Positions 8,335-17,657 of a stretch of 64,000 bases of DNA are shown here, piece by piece. Below the pieces are notes generated by a model, which made no database searches, had not been told where the DNA came from, and saw nothing but the letters and a program-made list of their open reading frames with translations. The translations under genes and the position numbers were made by a program. The number at the start of each line of letters is the position of its first letter. The first letter of the stretch is position 1. Source of the DNA: Nitrospinaceae bacterium (GTDB lineage: Bacteria; Nitrospinota; Nitrospinia; Nitrospinales; Nitrospinaceae); assembly GCA_028278405.1 (NCBI GenBank), contig JANQEK010000005.1:1-64000 (forward strand), read 5' to 3'.

Positions 8335-11300
8335 TGCCCAAACGAACCGACATTGAAAAGATATTGATCATCGGCGCCGGTCCGATCATTATCGGCCAAG
8401 CCTGCGAATTCGACTATTCGGGGACTCAGGCCTGCAAAGCCCTGAAGGAAGAGGGATATCACGTCATTTTGGTAAACAGCAATCCCGCTACCATTATGAC
8501 CGATACAGATTTTGCTCACAGGACGTATGTCGAACCCGTCACCCCGGAAATCGTGGCCCAAATTATCGAAAAGGAAAAACCGGATGCCCTGCTCCCGACC
8601 ATGGGAGGTCAAACCGGTTTGAACACGGCTCTGACCGTTGCGGAAATGGGAGTCCTGGCCGAGCATAATGTGGAAATGATTGGAGCCAATGCCAACACCA
8701 TTCACAAAGCGGAAGATCGCCAGCAATTCAATGAAGCCATGGAACGCATCGGTCTCCAGGTTGCTCCGAGCGGCTATGCCGAATCGGTTGAGCAGGCCTG
8801 GGAGATTGTCAAAAAAACCGGTTTCCCTTCCATTATCCGGCCGTCGTTCACACTCGGAGGATCCGGCGGCGGCATCGCCTACAGCGAAGCGGACTTTGAG
8901 AGAATGGTGAACTGGGCGCTCAGCGCCAGTCCCACGCACCGCATATTGATCGAAAAATCATTGTTGGGTTGGAAAGAATACGAGTTGGAAGTCATGCGTG
9001 ATATCAAGGATAACGTGGTCATCGTCTGCTCCATCGAAAACTTCGATCCTATGGGGATTCACACCGGCGACAGCATTACGGTTGCCCCAGCGCAAACGCT
9101 TACCGACAAGGAATATCAGATCATGCGCAATGCGGCGATCGATATCATTCGTGAAATCGGCGTGGAAACAGGCGGCTCTAACATTCAGTTTTCGATCAAT
9201 CCAAGGAATGGCGAGATGGTGGTGATCGAAATGAATCCGCGGGTTTCCCGGAGCTCCGCCCTGGCTTCCAAGGCTACAGGTTTTCCCATTGCTAAAATTG
9301 CCGCCAAGCTGGCCGTGGGCTATACTCTCGATGAAATCCGCAACGACATCACCCAGGTGACTCCTGTATCTTTCGAGCCCACACTGGATTATTGTGTGGT
9401 TAAAATTCCCCGTTTTACATTTGAGAAATTTTTTAAAACCCCTCCCCTGCTTACAACGCAAATGAAATCCGTAGGCGAAGTGATGTCAATTGGCCGAACT
9501 TTCAAGGAAGCCCTACAGAAATCCCTGCGATCTCTGGAGATCGGTATTTCCGGATTGGAGGAAAATTTTAAATCCGGCGGTGAACTTCTTCACGAAAGCG
9601 AATCCGACTTGAATCGGCTCAGGGAAATGCTAAAGCTTCCCCATTGGGACCGGCTCTGGCATATTGCCGCTGGATTGCGACGCGGGCTTTCCGTAGAAGA
9701 AATTCACAAGATTACGGCTGTCGACCCCTGGTTTTTATTCAATATAAAAGAGATCATAGATTTTGAAAAAGAAATCATTCAAACCGGATCTCTGGACAAA
9801 TTGTCGGATGCCGACCTTCGCAAGGCCAAGCAAATGGGTTACTCCGATCAGTTTCTCGCCAGGCTTTTGAACTGCAAAGAAACCGAGGTGAACTCGAGAA
9901 GACAATCCGTGGGCATTATTCCTGTCTTTAAACGAGTGGACACCTGTGGAGCAGAATTTGAAGCACATACGCCCTATCTGTATTCCACTTATGAAGAAGA
10001 ATGTGAGTCCAATCCCTCCGATAAGAAAAAGATTATGATTCTAGGCGGCGGCCCCAACCGGATCGGCCAGGGAATTGAATTTGATTACTGTTGCGTGCAT
10101 GCATCCTTCGCGCTGAGAGAAGAGGGTTTTGAAACCATCATGGTCAACTGCAATCCGGAAACCGTCAGCACGGATTATGACACCTCAGACCGGCTTTATT
10201 TTGAGCCGCTCACTTACGAGGATGTGTTGCACATCGTTCAAAAGGAAAAACCGGATGGTGTGATTGTTCAGTTTGGAGGTCAGACTCCGTTACGCCTGGC
10301 GATCGCCCTGGAGCGGGCGGGTGTTCCGATTATTGGGACTAAACCGGATGATATCGACCGTGCGGAGGACCGGAAGCGCTTCAAGGAAGTTCTGGAAAAA
10401 CTTGATATCCGGCAACCTCAAAATGGTACTGCTACGTCTCTGGAAGAAGCCCGGACCATCGCCCGGGAAATAGGATATCCCGTCATGGTACGGCCCTCAT
10501 ATGTTCTGGGCGGACGTGCTATGGAAATCGTTTATAATCAGGATCGACTTGACTTATATATGGACTTCGCTGTCAATGCTTCTCCGGAGCATCCGGTTTT
10601 GATCGATGATTTTCTGGATAACGCCACAGAACTGGACGTTGATGCAATCTCCGATGGACATCAGGTGGTCATTGGCGGTGTTATGGAGCATATTGAGGAA
10701 GCGGGAGTTCATTCCGGCGACAGTGCCTGCTCCCTTCCCCCCTTCACCATTCCCTTGGCTATAACAGACGAAATCAAAGAGCAGACCCGGAAGTTGGCTC
10801 GGGAACTGAATGTTATAGGCCTGCTCAATATTCAGTTTGCTGTCAGGGATGGTGAAATATTTGTACTGGAAGTCAATCCCCGAGCCTCCCGAACGATTCC
10901 CTTTGTCAGCAAAGCGATTGGAATACCCCTGGCCAAGCTGGCCGCCAAGGTGATGGCAGGCAATACCCTCGACACGTTGGGATTCACCGAGGAAAGAGAA
11001 ATAACGCATATCGCCGTCAAGGAATCGGTGTTTCCCTTTATCAAATTTTCCGATGTGGATATCCTACTGGGCCCTGAAATGAAATCCACCGGAGAAGTGA
11101 TGGGGTTAGACACCAGTTTTGGTCGGGCTTTTGCCAAGTCTCAAATCGCAACAGGAATCAAACTGCCTCCAAAGGGAACGGTATTTATCAGTGTCAAAGA
11201 AGGGGACAAATCCGCCGCTGGGAAAATCGGAAAAAGTCTGGCGGAACTGGGGTATCAGCTTATGGCAACCCAGGGGACGGGAGATTACCTCCGAGACCTT

Positions 11301-11585
11301 GGGCTGGAGGTCGCGCATATCAACAAGGTCAAGGAAGGTTCGCCTCACATTGTGGAAACGCTGGAGGCCGGTAAAGTGGATTTTATGATCAACACGACCT
11401 TCGGGGAACAGGCGGTGAAGGATTCTTTTTCAATGCGCCGCGCTTCGCTGACCCAAAACCTCCCTTATTGCACAACCATTCCGGGAGCCTTTGCGCTGGT
11501 GGACGCCCTGCATTCTCTCAAGACATCCAGCTTGTCTCTTTCTCCCTTGCAGGAATATTGGAAGAATGAGATACAAACTGCTTAA
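8334..11585 (+). CDS. carB: Carbamoyl-phosphate synthase large subunit
   Basis: Makes carbamoyl phosphate from bicarbonate, ammonia supplied by CarA and two ATP. The 1083-aa protein has the full two-fold architecture: first ATP-grasp half with [25 protein letters not shown] at the start, an oligomerisation segment around residues 400-550, the second half opening with [21 protein letters not shown], and a C-terminal MGS-like allosteric domain from about residue 950 ([33 protein letters not shown]). Its length matches the family. The ATG overlaps the upstream TGA. It is the last gene of the pyr operon; the convergent gene stops only five bases downstream and no intrinsic terminator is apparent. 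Confidence 0.98.
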   Translation: MPKRTDIEKILIIGAGPIIIGQACEFDYSGTQACKALKEEGYHVILVNSNPATIMTDTDFAHRTYVEPVTPEIVAQIIEKEKPDALLPTMGGQTGLNTALTVAEMGVLAEHNVEMIGANANTIHKAEDRQQFNEAMERIGLQVAPSGYAESVEQAWEIVKKTGFPSIIRPSFTLGGSGGGIAYSEADFERMVNWALSASPTHRILIEKSLLGWKEYELEVMRDIKDNVVIVCSIENFDPMGIHTGDSITVAPAQTLTDKEYQIMRNAAIDIIREIGVETGGSNIQFSINPRNGEMVVIEMNPRVSRSSALASKATGFPIAKIAAKLAVGYTLDEIRNDITQVTPVSFEPTLDYCVVKIPRFTFEKFFKTPPLLTTQMKSVGEVMSIGRTFKEALQKSLRSLEIGISGLEENFKSGGELLHESESDLNRLREMLKLPHWDRLWHIAAGLRRGLSVEEIHKITAVDPWFLFNIKEIIDFEKEIIQTGSLDKLSDADLRKAKQMGYSDQFLARLLNCKETEVNSRRQSVGIIPVFKRVDTCGAEFEAHTPYLYSTYEEECESNPSDKKKIMILGGGPNRIGQGIEFDYCCVHASFALREEGFETIMVNCNPETVSTDYDTSDRLYFEPLTYEDVLHIVQKEKPDGVIVQFGGQTPLRLAIALERAGVPIIGTKPDDIDRAEDRKRFKEVLEKLDIRQPQNGTATSLEEARTIAREIGYPVMVRPSYVLGGRAMEIVYNQDRLDLYMDFAVNASPEHPVLIDDFLDNATELDVDAISDGHQVVIGGVMEHIEEAGVHSGDSACSLPPFTIPLAITDEIKEQTRKLARELNVIGLLNIQFAVRDGEIFVLEVNPRASRTIPFVSKAIGIPLAKLAAKVMAGNTLDTLGFTEEREITHIAVKESVFPFIKFSDVDILLGPEMKSTGEVMGLDTSFGRAFAKSQIATGIKLPPKGTVFISVKEGDKSAAGKIGKSLAELGYQLMATQGTGDYLRDLGLEVAHINKVKEGSPHIVETLEAGKVDFMINTTFGEQAVKDSFSMRRASLTQNLPYCTTIPGAFALVDALHSLKTSSLSLSPLQEYWKNEIQTA

Positions 11586-11590
11586 GAAAA

Positions 11591-12502
11591 TTATCTGGCT
11601 TTTTTCAGAATTTTGAGCAGAGGCTTGGATTTTTTGGAGCGCACCAGATTTCCTTTAACAAAATCCCCGCCTGCCATGATAACGGCTTCAGAGAAACCTT
11701 CCTGAACATTGATCACACGAACAACGCCCAGCTTCGTCAGGCGGTCGCCGATATCTTCTTGATAGAGAGGATCGGGGAAATTCACGTCGACACTGTACAC
11801 AACAAACTCATCCCGGACTTCTACGCCGCTTCTTTGCCCCACATTGATAATCATCTGCTCTTTCTCTTTTTCAACCGCAATGACTTGACCGTCTAGTGGA
11901 ACCTGATCCAGATAATCAACGATGTCAGGCATAACCTTATCTGCAATACGAGACAATGCCCTTCCCATAAACGTTTTGCGGAAATCCGGACTGTCAAGAT
12001 TTAAAGAACTTTGCGAATAACCTAGAGGAAACTCACCGTCCTTTGAGCTTTCACTAAGAACAATACCCTCAACCATGCGCCGGGTTTGCCCCTGATAGAT
12101 CTTAAATTCAATCTTAACTTCTGCCGAGCGTGATATCCTTTTCTCGGATTGAGTGCTTTCCAGGTTAATCGGTAACGCGGGCCGGTATCGAATGATTTTT
12201 CCAGAAATGACTATTTGCGCTGATGTGCTGCTAATCACATCTCCTTTTCTATCACTGGCTCCATTGGATCCCTGATTCACAAACTTTACCAGGGCTACAT
12301 TCTCCAGTTGTTGCAGTTTTTGCTTGAGAAGATTTGAAACCAACGTGCCCGGATTATAAGTTCCGATCCAACCCGGCGGATTTTCAAACGCTTGAACTTG
12401 AACCTTTTTCTTATAAGGAACAGAGGCGCCTGAAGCGTTTGAAAAAAGAGCGAAAAAGACTAAGAAAACAGCCAGCAGGGATACATATATTCTTGATTGC
12501 AT
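11591..12502 (-). CDS. Exported FlgT/CsgG-like protein
   Basis: The track starts at 12646, but the ATG at 12502 gives a clean signal peptide (MQSRIYVSLLAVFLVFFALFSNASGA) and a 303-aa precursor. After the signal comes a CsgG-like part (VQVQAFENPPGWIGTYNPGTLVSNLLKQKLQQLENVALV, later SAQIVISGKIIRYRP), where outer-membrane assembly proteins bind partners. The C-terminal part LDGQVIAVEKEKEQMIINVGQRSGVEVRDEFVVYSV with LGVVRVINVQEGFSEAVI resembles the C-terminal domain of flagellar assembly protein FlgT. Probably periplasmic or outer-membrane associated. It is divergent from a SUMF1-like gene and convergent with carB. Family resemblance is by eye, and function is inferred only. Confidence 0.7.
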   Translation of the reverse strand: MQSRIYVSLLAVFLVFFALFSNASGASVPYKKKVQVQAFENPPGWIGTYNPGTLVSNLLKQKLQQLENVALVKFVNQGSNGASDRKGDVISSTSAQIVISGKIIRYRPALPINLESTQSEKRISRSAEVKIEFKIYQGQTRRMVEGIVLSESSKDGEFPLGYSQSSLNLDSPDFRKTFMGRALSRIADKVMPDIVDYLDQVPLDGQVIAVEKEKEQMIINVGQRSGVEVRDEFVVYSVDVNFPDPLYQEDIGDRLTKLGVVRVINVQEGFSEAVIMAGGDFVKGNLVRSKKSKPLLKILKKAR

Positions 12503-12596
12503 GAGATCGGCATCATTTGAGTTTGAAGTTGGTCTATATTTTACGTTAAATATATAATGAATAAAAGAATTTATAATGTATCTCTGAATCCTTCCC

Positions 12597-12624
12597 TTGA
12601 CATTTTCACCAGTAAAAGTAAAAT
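12597..12624 (+). promoter_or_regulatory. Candidate promoter of the SUMF1-like gene
   Basis: TTGACA (12597-12602), 16 bases and TAAAAT (12619-12624). The ATG at 12632 lies only eight bases past the -10 box, so a transcript from here would be leaderless or nearly so; no ribosome-binding site precedes that ATG. Confidence 0.45.
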
Positions 12625-12631
12625 TTCGCCC

Positions 12632-13384
12632 ATGAAAAAATTGCATGCTATCATCGCTATTTTATTGAGTATCCTGGTAACCGCGACTTTTGCCCAAGCG
12701 AAAAATTCGGGCAAGGAAATGGTAAAAATTCCAAAAGGATGCTTTCATATGGGAACGAAGGAGGTTCATAGTTATTTCGACCATGAGCTTAATGACCGGG
12801 AGCGACCGGTTCACAAAGTTTGTCTGGACTCGTTCTATATCGACAAGTATGAAGCCTCTCAGAAACAACTGAAAAAAATTTTGGGCCGAAATCCATCCAA
12901 ATTGTTCAACGATGACTGGCCGGCTGATCACGTCAGGTTTCAGGATGCCGTGACCTATTGCTCCTTGCAGGGAAAGCGACTCCCCACGGAAGCGGAATGG
13001 GAATACGCCGCACGTGCCGGCAGTCGGGAGCAAAATCCTTTCGGGAAAAACCTTAACGATTACGTATGGCATGCCACCAATTCGGTGCGCACTCCACATC
13101 CGGTCAAGAGCAAGAAACCCAATGCATGGGGTACTCACAATATGCTGGGCAGTGTATGGGAATGGGTGTCGGACTGGTACTCTCCCAGCTACTACAAGAA
13201 CAGCCCTAAAAATAATCCCAAAGGTCCCAAAGACCGCCGGAGCCACCATGTCATCCGGGGCGGTTCCTGGGCCGATGACGCATCCCTCGTTCGGACGGGA
13301 AGCCGTCACCCGGGAATGGCCGATGCTACTGAATCGTTCCTGGTCGGTGTTCGTTGTGCACAGAGTCTAACAAAGAAAAACTAG
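12632..13384 (+). CDS. Exported formylglycine-generating enzyme (SUMF1)-family protein
   Basis: The ATG at 12632 gives a signal peptide (MKKLHAIIAILLSILVTATFAQA) and a 250-aa precursor; the track's ATG at 12557 would add 25 residues of unlikely sequence. The body is a FGE-sulfatase fold: MVKIPKGCFHMGTKE, VCLDSFYIDKYEASQ, RLPTEAEWEYAARAGSRE, NMLGSVWEWVSDWYSP, HVIRGGSWADDASLVRTGSRH and the terminal VGVRCAQS. True formylglycine-generating enzymes use a Cys pair near the C-terminus; only one Cys is seen in that region, so sulfatase activation is unlikely. No sulfatase gene is nearby. A second paralogue is cut by the right window edge. Confidence 0.87.
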   Translation: MKKLHAIIAILLSILVTATFAQAKNSGKEMVKIPKGCFHMGTKEVHSYFDHELNDRERPVHKVCLDSFYIDKYEASQKQLKKILGRNPSKLFNDDWPADHVRFQDAVTYCSLQGKRLPTEAEWEYAARAGSREQNPFGKNLNDYVWHATNSVRTPHPVKSKKPNAWGTHNMLGSVWEWVSDWYSPSYYKNSPKNNPKGPKDRRSHHVIRGGSWADDASLVRTGSRHPGMADATESFLVGVRCAQSLTKKN

Positions 13385-13447
13385 GTTTTTCTTTTCTTCA
13401 GCTGTTCCCGATTTTTTTGGCATCAATCCCCTTGGATTGGAATCCCG

Positions 13448-14080
13448 GTGAACTCTAAAACCATCAACCGCATTTATGAGAAGCTGCATAAAAGTCTTCC
13501 TGACGCTCGTTCAGAACTGATCTATCAAAATCCTTTTCAACTTTTGGTTTCGGTGATTTTGAGCGCTCAGGCAACCGACAAATCGGTCAATGCGGTTACT
13601 CCCGATCTGTTTAAAAAACACCCTACGCCAGAGGCTTTTATAGCGCTGGGCGAAACCAAGTTAAAGAAATCCATTCAAACGATCGGATTGGCTCCCACTA
13701 AAGCAAAAAATATCATCAAAACATGTAAGATCCTTTTGGAGAAATTTGGAGGTAACATTCCCGACAATCGGGAAGAACTTGAAAGCCTTCCCGGAGTTGG
13801 CCGCAAAACAGCTAACGTGGTCCTGAACGAGGGATTCGATCAACCGACCATCGCCGTAGACACACATGTCTTTCGCCTAGCCAACCGAACAGGTCTGGCA
13901 CCGGGGAAAAATGTACTGGAAACTGAGCTGAAACTTCTGGAAGTAACTCCCAAAAAATGGTTGAAGCAGGCTCACCGATACCTCATTCTTCACGGTCGCT
14001 ATATTTGCAAGGCTAAAAACTATCTGTGCACAGAGTGCGTCATTAAACGGGAGTGTGAGTATCCTGATAAAAATATTTGA
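13448..14080 (+). CDS. nth: Endonuclease III
   Basis: DNA glycosylase/AP lyase that removes oxidised pyrimidines in base excision repair. The 210-aa protein begins at a GTG and shows the helix-hairpin-helix motif LPGVGRKTANVVL, the catalytic aspartate in AVDTHVFRLANRTG, the catalytic lysine region SAQATDKSVN and the [4Fe-4S] cluster ligands C-x6-C-x2-C-x5-C at the C-terminus (CKAKNYLCTECVIKREC). The downstream M14-type gene follows closely. A six-base inverted repeat (CAATCC-CCTT-GGATTG, 13424-13439) lies just before the start codon. Confidence 0.96.
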   Translation: MNSKTINRIYEKLHKSLPDARSELIYQNPFQLLVSVILSAQATDKSVNAVTPDLFKKHPTPEAFIALGETKLKKSIQTIGLAPTKAKNIIKTCKILLEKFGGNIPDNREELESLPGVGRKTANVVLNEGFDQPTIAVDTHVFRLANRTGLAPGKNVLETELKLLEVTPKKWLKQAHRYLILHGRYICKAKNYLCTECVIKRECEYPDKNI

Positions 14081-14103
14081 ATCGTACCTTTCGACTTTTG
14101 CTC

Positions 14104-14874
14104 ATGAAACAACCACCCACCAGAAATTTCGAGGATATTGTGGCTCGCCTTAAGGCTTCTTTGAATCCGATAGGCGAATGGACCACAATGGACACTCTTT
14201 CAATAAAAGATAGGGATTACCCTCTGGTCAAAATCGTTATTGGAAAAGGTAACTCTCGACGTGTTCTAATCTCGGGCGGTATCCACGGTGACGAGCCTGC
14301 GGGGGTGGAAACTATTTGCACTTTTCTGGAGAACAAACTTTATACGGACTTTCTGGAGAATTGGGAGATTACTCTGCTTCCCTGCATCAATCCGTCAGGT
14401 TTTGAAGCGGGAACTCGTCACAATCAAGACGACATCGATCTCAATAGAAAATTCAAGGAGGATCAAGTCCCCCGTGAGGTAGCCTTTGTGAAAGAGGTTC
14501 TGGATCGACCTTATGATCTGGACCTGGAACTTCACGAGGATGTCGACAGTTCGGGTTATTATCTCTATCAGAAGGATCAAACAACCGATCTATCAACTCT
14601 GGGTCGAAAAATATTGGACCGAGTGGAATCGATCCATCCATTAAACCTGGCGGAAGAAATCGAGGAAGTGCCGGCCGACCGCGGGTTGTTAAGCCGTTTG
14701 TCCGAACCTGAGGAAATGGAATGGTGGCCGATGGCTCTGTACGCCTATACACGCGGCTGCAGTCATGTTTTTACCCTGGAAACATCACCGGCCCTGCCCA
14801 TGGATGTGCGCATTAAAGCCCACCTGCTGGCTATTCAGACTGCTTTAAAGCATGTGGAGGAACAAAATCTATGA
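14104..14874 (+). CDS. M14-family zinc carboxypeptidase/deacylase-like protein
   Basis: Cytosolic 256-aa protein from the ATG at 14104; the track's TTG at 14077 overlaps the nth stop and is less likely. Zinc-site features of the M14/succinylglutamate desuccinylase fold are visible: ISGGIHGDEPAGVE (His and Glu ligands) near residue 60, the substrate-binding NPSGFEAGTRHNQDDIDLNRKF with its N-R pair, and DLELHEDVDSSGYYLY, which carries the third histidine ligand. The C-terminal segment HVFTLETSPALPMDVRI supplies the glutamate usually acting as base. Substrate could be a peptide or an acylated amino acid. It probably shares a transcript with nth and is convergent with the MltD-type gene, four bases apart. 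Confidence 0.82.
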   Translation: MKQPPTRNFEDIVARLKASLNPIGEWTTMDTLSIKDRDYPLVKIVIGKGNSRRVLISGGIHGDEPAGVETICTFLENKLYTDFLENWEITLLPCINPSGFEAGTRHNQDDIDLNRKFKEDQVPREVAFVKEVLDRPYDLDLELHEDVDSSGYYLYQKDQTTDLSTLGRKILDRVESIHPLNLAEEIEEVPADRGLLSRLSEPEEMEWWPMALYAYTRGCSHVFTLETSPALPMDVRIKAHLLAIQTALKHVEEQNL

Positions 14875-14877
14875 AAA

Positions 14878-17103
14878 TCAGGAGGGTTTGTCGGTGAGAA
14901 TGGGGATGTTAATCGATTCACCGACTGAAATCTTGTTGATATCCTTGTCCGGGTTATAATTGCTGAGCAGCCAGAATGGAATGGAATAGACATTGTTGCA
15001 TATTTCCCACAACGTCTCGCCTCGCTTCAACTTTCGGGTCACCACTTTTTCCACCTGATAATTTCCGAAAAAGTCTTCTTGAATGGCCTTGTGGTACTCC
15101 TGCCGTTTTGCCTCAAACTCTTCAGGAGTCGTTCTTCGGAAAGGAACCTTGATGGATTGGTTCACCCGGATTCGGCTGCCGCGCCTTCTCAGGTTATTGA
15201 GCTGCCGTAATTCTCTTACCGAGATTCGGGCCCAGTCAGCCACATGACTCAACGTCTCGTCAAAATCAACCTTGATCAGACCCACACGGTATTCTTCCTC
15301 ATTATCGGCAACAAACTTTACCGGACGGAACGCGTGGCGGTTTCTATTAAGCTGGAATGCGTTGACCAGGTTGGATAGTACCTTTTCCATCTCAGAATTC
15401 TTTTCCAAAGATTCTGCGGTACTGGCTACGATTGTATTTTCATCCGACTGAACTCCGCTCATCTGAACTTCCATTTTCGGAGTTTCAACCTGAGGGTTCG
15501 TTACGGGTGCGGCGGAGGCCACCTGCAATTCAAAGTTGGTTCCCGGCTTGGGCACTTTGATGTGTTGACCGGGCATAAGCGCGTGCGGGTTTTCCATGGC
15601 ATTCATTTTAGCCAGAACGCTGACATGAACGCCGTGTTTCTGAGCTATCCGTGTAAGCGTGTCTCTCCGTCGGACCCGGTACTGGATGGTTTCCACATTA
15701 TCCGGGATGACCACCTTACTCCAGTCCGGCTTGGGATGCTGCTGGATACTGACGACACGGGTTCCCCTTTTATAGGCTTTCCCCGGGATTTCCAGAACCT
15801 GCCCTCTGTAAATCCGGCTGCCCCGAAGCATGTTCAGTTCTTTCAGTTTCCAAACGGAAGTTCTCATCCTGCGAGCGATGGTACTTAAGGTATCCCCTCT
15901 CCGTACGGTGTACCAGCGGACGCGAACCTGTTTGTTGAATTTCAGATTTGCAGGAATGGAAGCATACACTTCCTCAAAACTCACATCCCGGTCGGCAGGC
16001 ACCTTGAATTTATAATTTCTGGGGATTCTTTTTTTCCCGGAAATCACCGGACGCCGTAATGAAGGATTGTATTCAGCGATTTCCTCGCGGGTCATCCCGA
16101 AATGGTCTTCCAATGTCGAGATGTGCACATAATCCGGTATAGATACCTCAACAAATTCGAAAGGCTCGTTCATGACGATTCCCGGAAAATACTGGCTGGG
16201 ACGCCGGGTCACCTCCAAAGCCGCCATGAATTCGGAGAAAAAGTTTTTGGAAGCAAAACCGAATCTTCGACTGCGGTACTTGTCGATAATCTTAACGATG
16301 TCATCCCCATGCCTTCGCTTAGCCCGCCTCATTCCATTGACGCCATGATTATAGGCGGTGATAGCCAGGGGCCAGCTATCCAACTGCTCGTAATTGTATT
16401 TCAGAAGCTTGGCTGCGGCATAGGCAGCAATAATGGGATCTCGGCGTTCATCCACTTCATAACCCACTTTCATATATCTGCGGCCGGTACTGCGAGTGAA
16501 CTGCCAGACCCCCGCAGCGCCAGCACTGGAATATGCCCCCAACTGGAAGGATGATTCCACATGAGGTAAAACCGCTAATTCCTCCGGAACGCCCACTTCC
16601 TTGAAAATTCTTTTAATATCTTTCATGTAACGCCCGGATCTCCTCAACCCTTCTTCAAAGCGATCTCTTTGTCCCAATTGACTCCGTATATTTCGGGAAG
16701 CCCTGATGAAATTCTTTTGAACCATCTTCAGGATTCGATCTTCTTCCGGGGTCAGATTGACTCTGTTTTTGACACGAGCAAGCTTTCTAAGAATTCTTTT
16801 AAATTTTCTAACATGGGGTCTTAACTTACGATGGCGGGCTCTGGCAGACATGGGTTTTTCGCCCAGGTAAACCACATCGTAAATGATATCCAGATTGCTC
16901 TGATCATGGATGATGGCATGCTGAGTCGAGTATTGCGTGTAGACCTTTTTCCAGAAATTGACCCGGCTTTCCAGGGCGACCGGTACAGTGAAATCGAACT
17001 CTTCTGTTTCAAATTCGCCGGGAAAAGTTGCAAAAGAAGGGGAAACACCAACCCAAAGCAGGGAAAGAACAGCAATCAATCGAATTGTGATGGATTTAGT
17101 CAA
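14878..17103 (-). CDS. MltD-type membrane-bound lytic murein transglycosylase with four LysM repeats
   Basis: Cleaves the glycan strands of peptidoglycan in the periplasm. The TTG at 17103, with AAAGG nine bases upstream, gives a signal peptide (LTKSITIRLIAVLSLLWVGVSPSFA) and 741 aa; the track start at 17145 adds 14 residues without a ribosome-binding site. An SLT domain spans about residues 165-290, with catalytic Glu in LPHVESSFQLGAYSSAGAAGVWQFTRSTGRRYM and AAYAAAKLLKYNY. It is followed by four LysM-like segments: RWYTVRRGDTLSTIARRM, IQYRVRRRDTLTRIAQKH, a weaker one at YRVGLIKVDFDETLSHVA, and VTRKLKRGETLWEICNN. A basic helical region precedes the SLT domain. No lipobox was seen, so anchoring by the signal peptide or by LysM binding is likely. 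Confidence 0.92.
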   Translation of the reverse strand: MTKSITIRLIAVLSLLWVGVSPSFATFPGEFETEEFDFTVPVALESRVNFWKKVYTQYSTQHAIIHDQSNLDIIYDVVYLGEKPMSARARHRKLRPHVRKFKRILRKLARVKNRVNLTPEEDRILKMVQKNFIRASRNIRSQLGQRDRFEEGLRRSGRYMKDIKRIFKEVGVPEELAVLPHVESSFQLGAYSSAGAAGVWQFTRSTGRRYMKVGYEVDERRDPIIAAYAAAKLLKYNYEQLDSWPLAITAYNHGVNGMRRAKRRHGDDIVKIIDKYRSRRFGFASKNFFSEFMAALEVTRRPSQYFPGIVMNEPFEFVEVSIPDYVHISTLEDHFGMTREEIAEYNPSLRRPVISGKKRIPRNYKFKVPADRDVSFEEVYASIPANLKFNKQVRVRWYTVRRGDTLSTIARRMRTSVWKLKELNMLRGSRIYRGQVLEIPGKAYKRGTRVVSIQQHPKPDWSKVVIPDNVETIQYRVRRRDTLTRIAQKHGVHVSVLAKMNAMENPHALMPGQHIKVPKPGTNFELQVASAAPVTNPQVETPKMEVQMSGVQSDENTIVASTAESLEKNSEMEKVLSNLVNAFQLNRNRHAFRPVKFVADNEEEYRVGLIKVDFDETLSHVADWARISVRELRQLNNLRRRGSRIRVNQSIKVPFRRTTPEEFEAKRQEYHKAIQEDFFGNYQVEKVVTRKLKRGETLWEICNNVYSIPFWLLSNYNPDKDINKISVGESINIPILTDKPS

Positions 17104-17357
17104 AGCAGAACGCCTTTCAAAAAGTATCGTTTTCCTTGGCCGCAATTATCGACAGGAAAAACACAATTTCAGCAGGATAGCCCAATAATTTTCAAAAGGC
17201 TCATCTGACTGTAACCAGAGGTTTTCAAACGTAAAATATCGCTGGAAACAATCACAAATCCTTATTTTTCAAGGATAACAAACACCCCAGAGTGAGTCAA
17301 TTGATTTAATACCCAGCACAATTCCACATGAATAAGCTCAAAAGTACTGAAAAAGGG

Positions 17358-17657
17358 TCAGGTAGATTTATCAGGGAAATTTTGGTATTTACTGTTCAAT
17401 TTGTAGACAAATGCCAGAAGTTCAGCCACTACCTTATAAACCGAGGGAGGAATTTCTTTATTGATATCTACTTGTGAAAGAATTTGAACCAGGTCCGGGT
17501 CCTCTTTAACGGGCACTTCATTTTCCCTAGCTAATTCAATGATACGCTCCGCAACCAATCCTTCCCCTTTGGCAGTCACTTTGGGAACCGTATCCGCCTC
17601 TGTGTGATATTTCAACGCCACCGCGGACTTCAGTCTTTTATTTTTTTGTCGGCTCAT
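17358..17657 (-). CDS. FlhB C-terminal domain-like protein (free-standing export-switch homologue)
   Basis: A 99-aa protein whose core SAVALKYHTEADTVPKVTAKGEGLVAERIIELARENEVPVKEDPDLVQILSQVDINKEIPPSVYKVVAELLAFVYKL matches the cytoplasmic C-terminal domain of FlhB/YscU, as in the stand-alone FlhB2/YlqH proteins. It lacks the membrane part and the NPTH autocleavage motif. It overlaps the FliK-like gene by four bases, which supports a role in substrate-specificity switching of the flagellar export gate, since FliK and FlhB-C interact in known systems. Confidence 0.88.
   Translation of the reverse strand: MSRQKNKRLKSAVALKYHTEADTVPKVTAKGEGLVAERIIELARENEVPVKEDPDLVQILSQVDINKEIPPSVYKVVAELLAFVYKLNSKYQNFPDKST

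Noticed and set aside
17104-17357. Possible small gene or RNA between MltD-type and FlhB-C-like genes
   Set aside because: No open frame with a start signal, no strong hairpin with a T-run and no RNA-like pattern was found.
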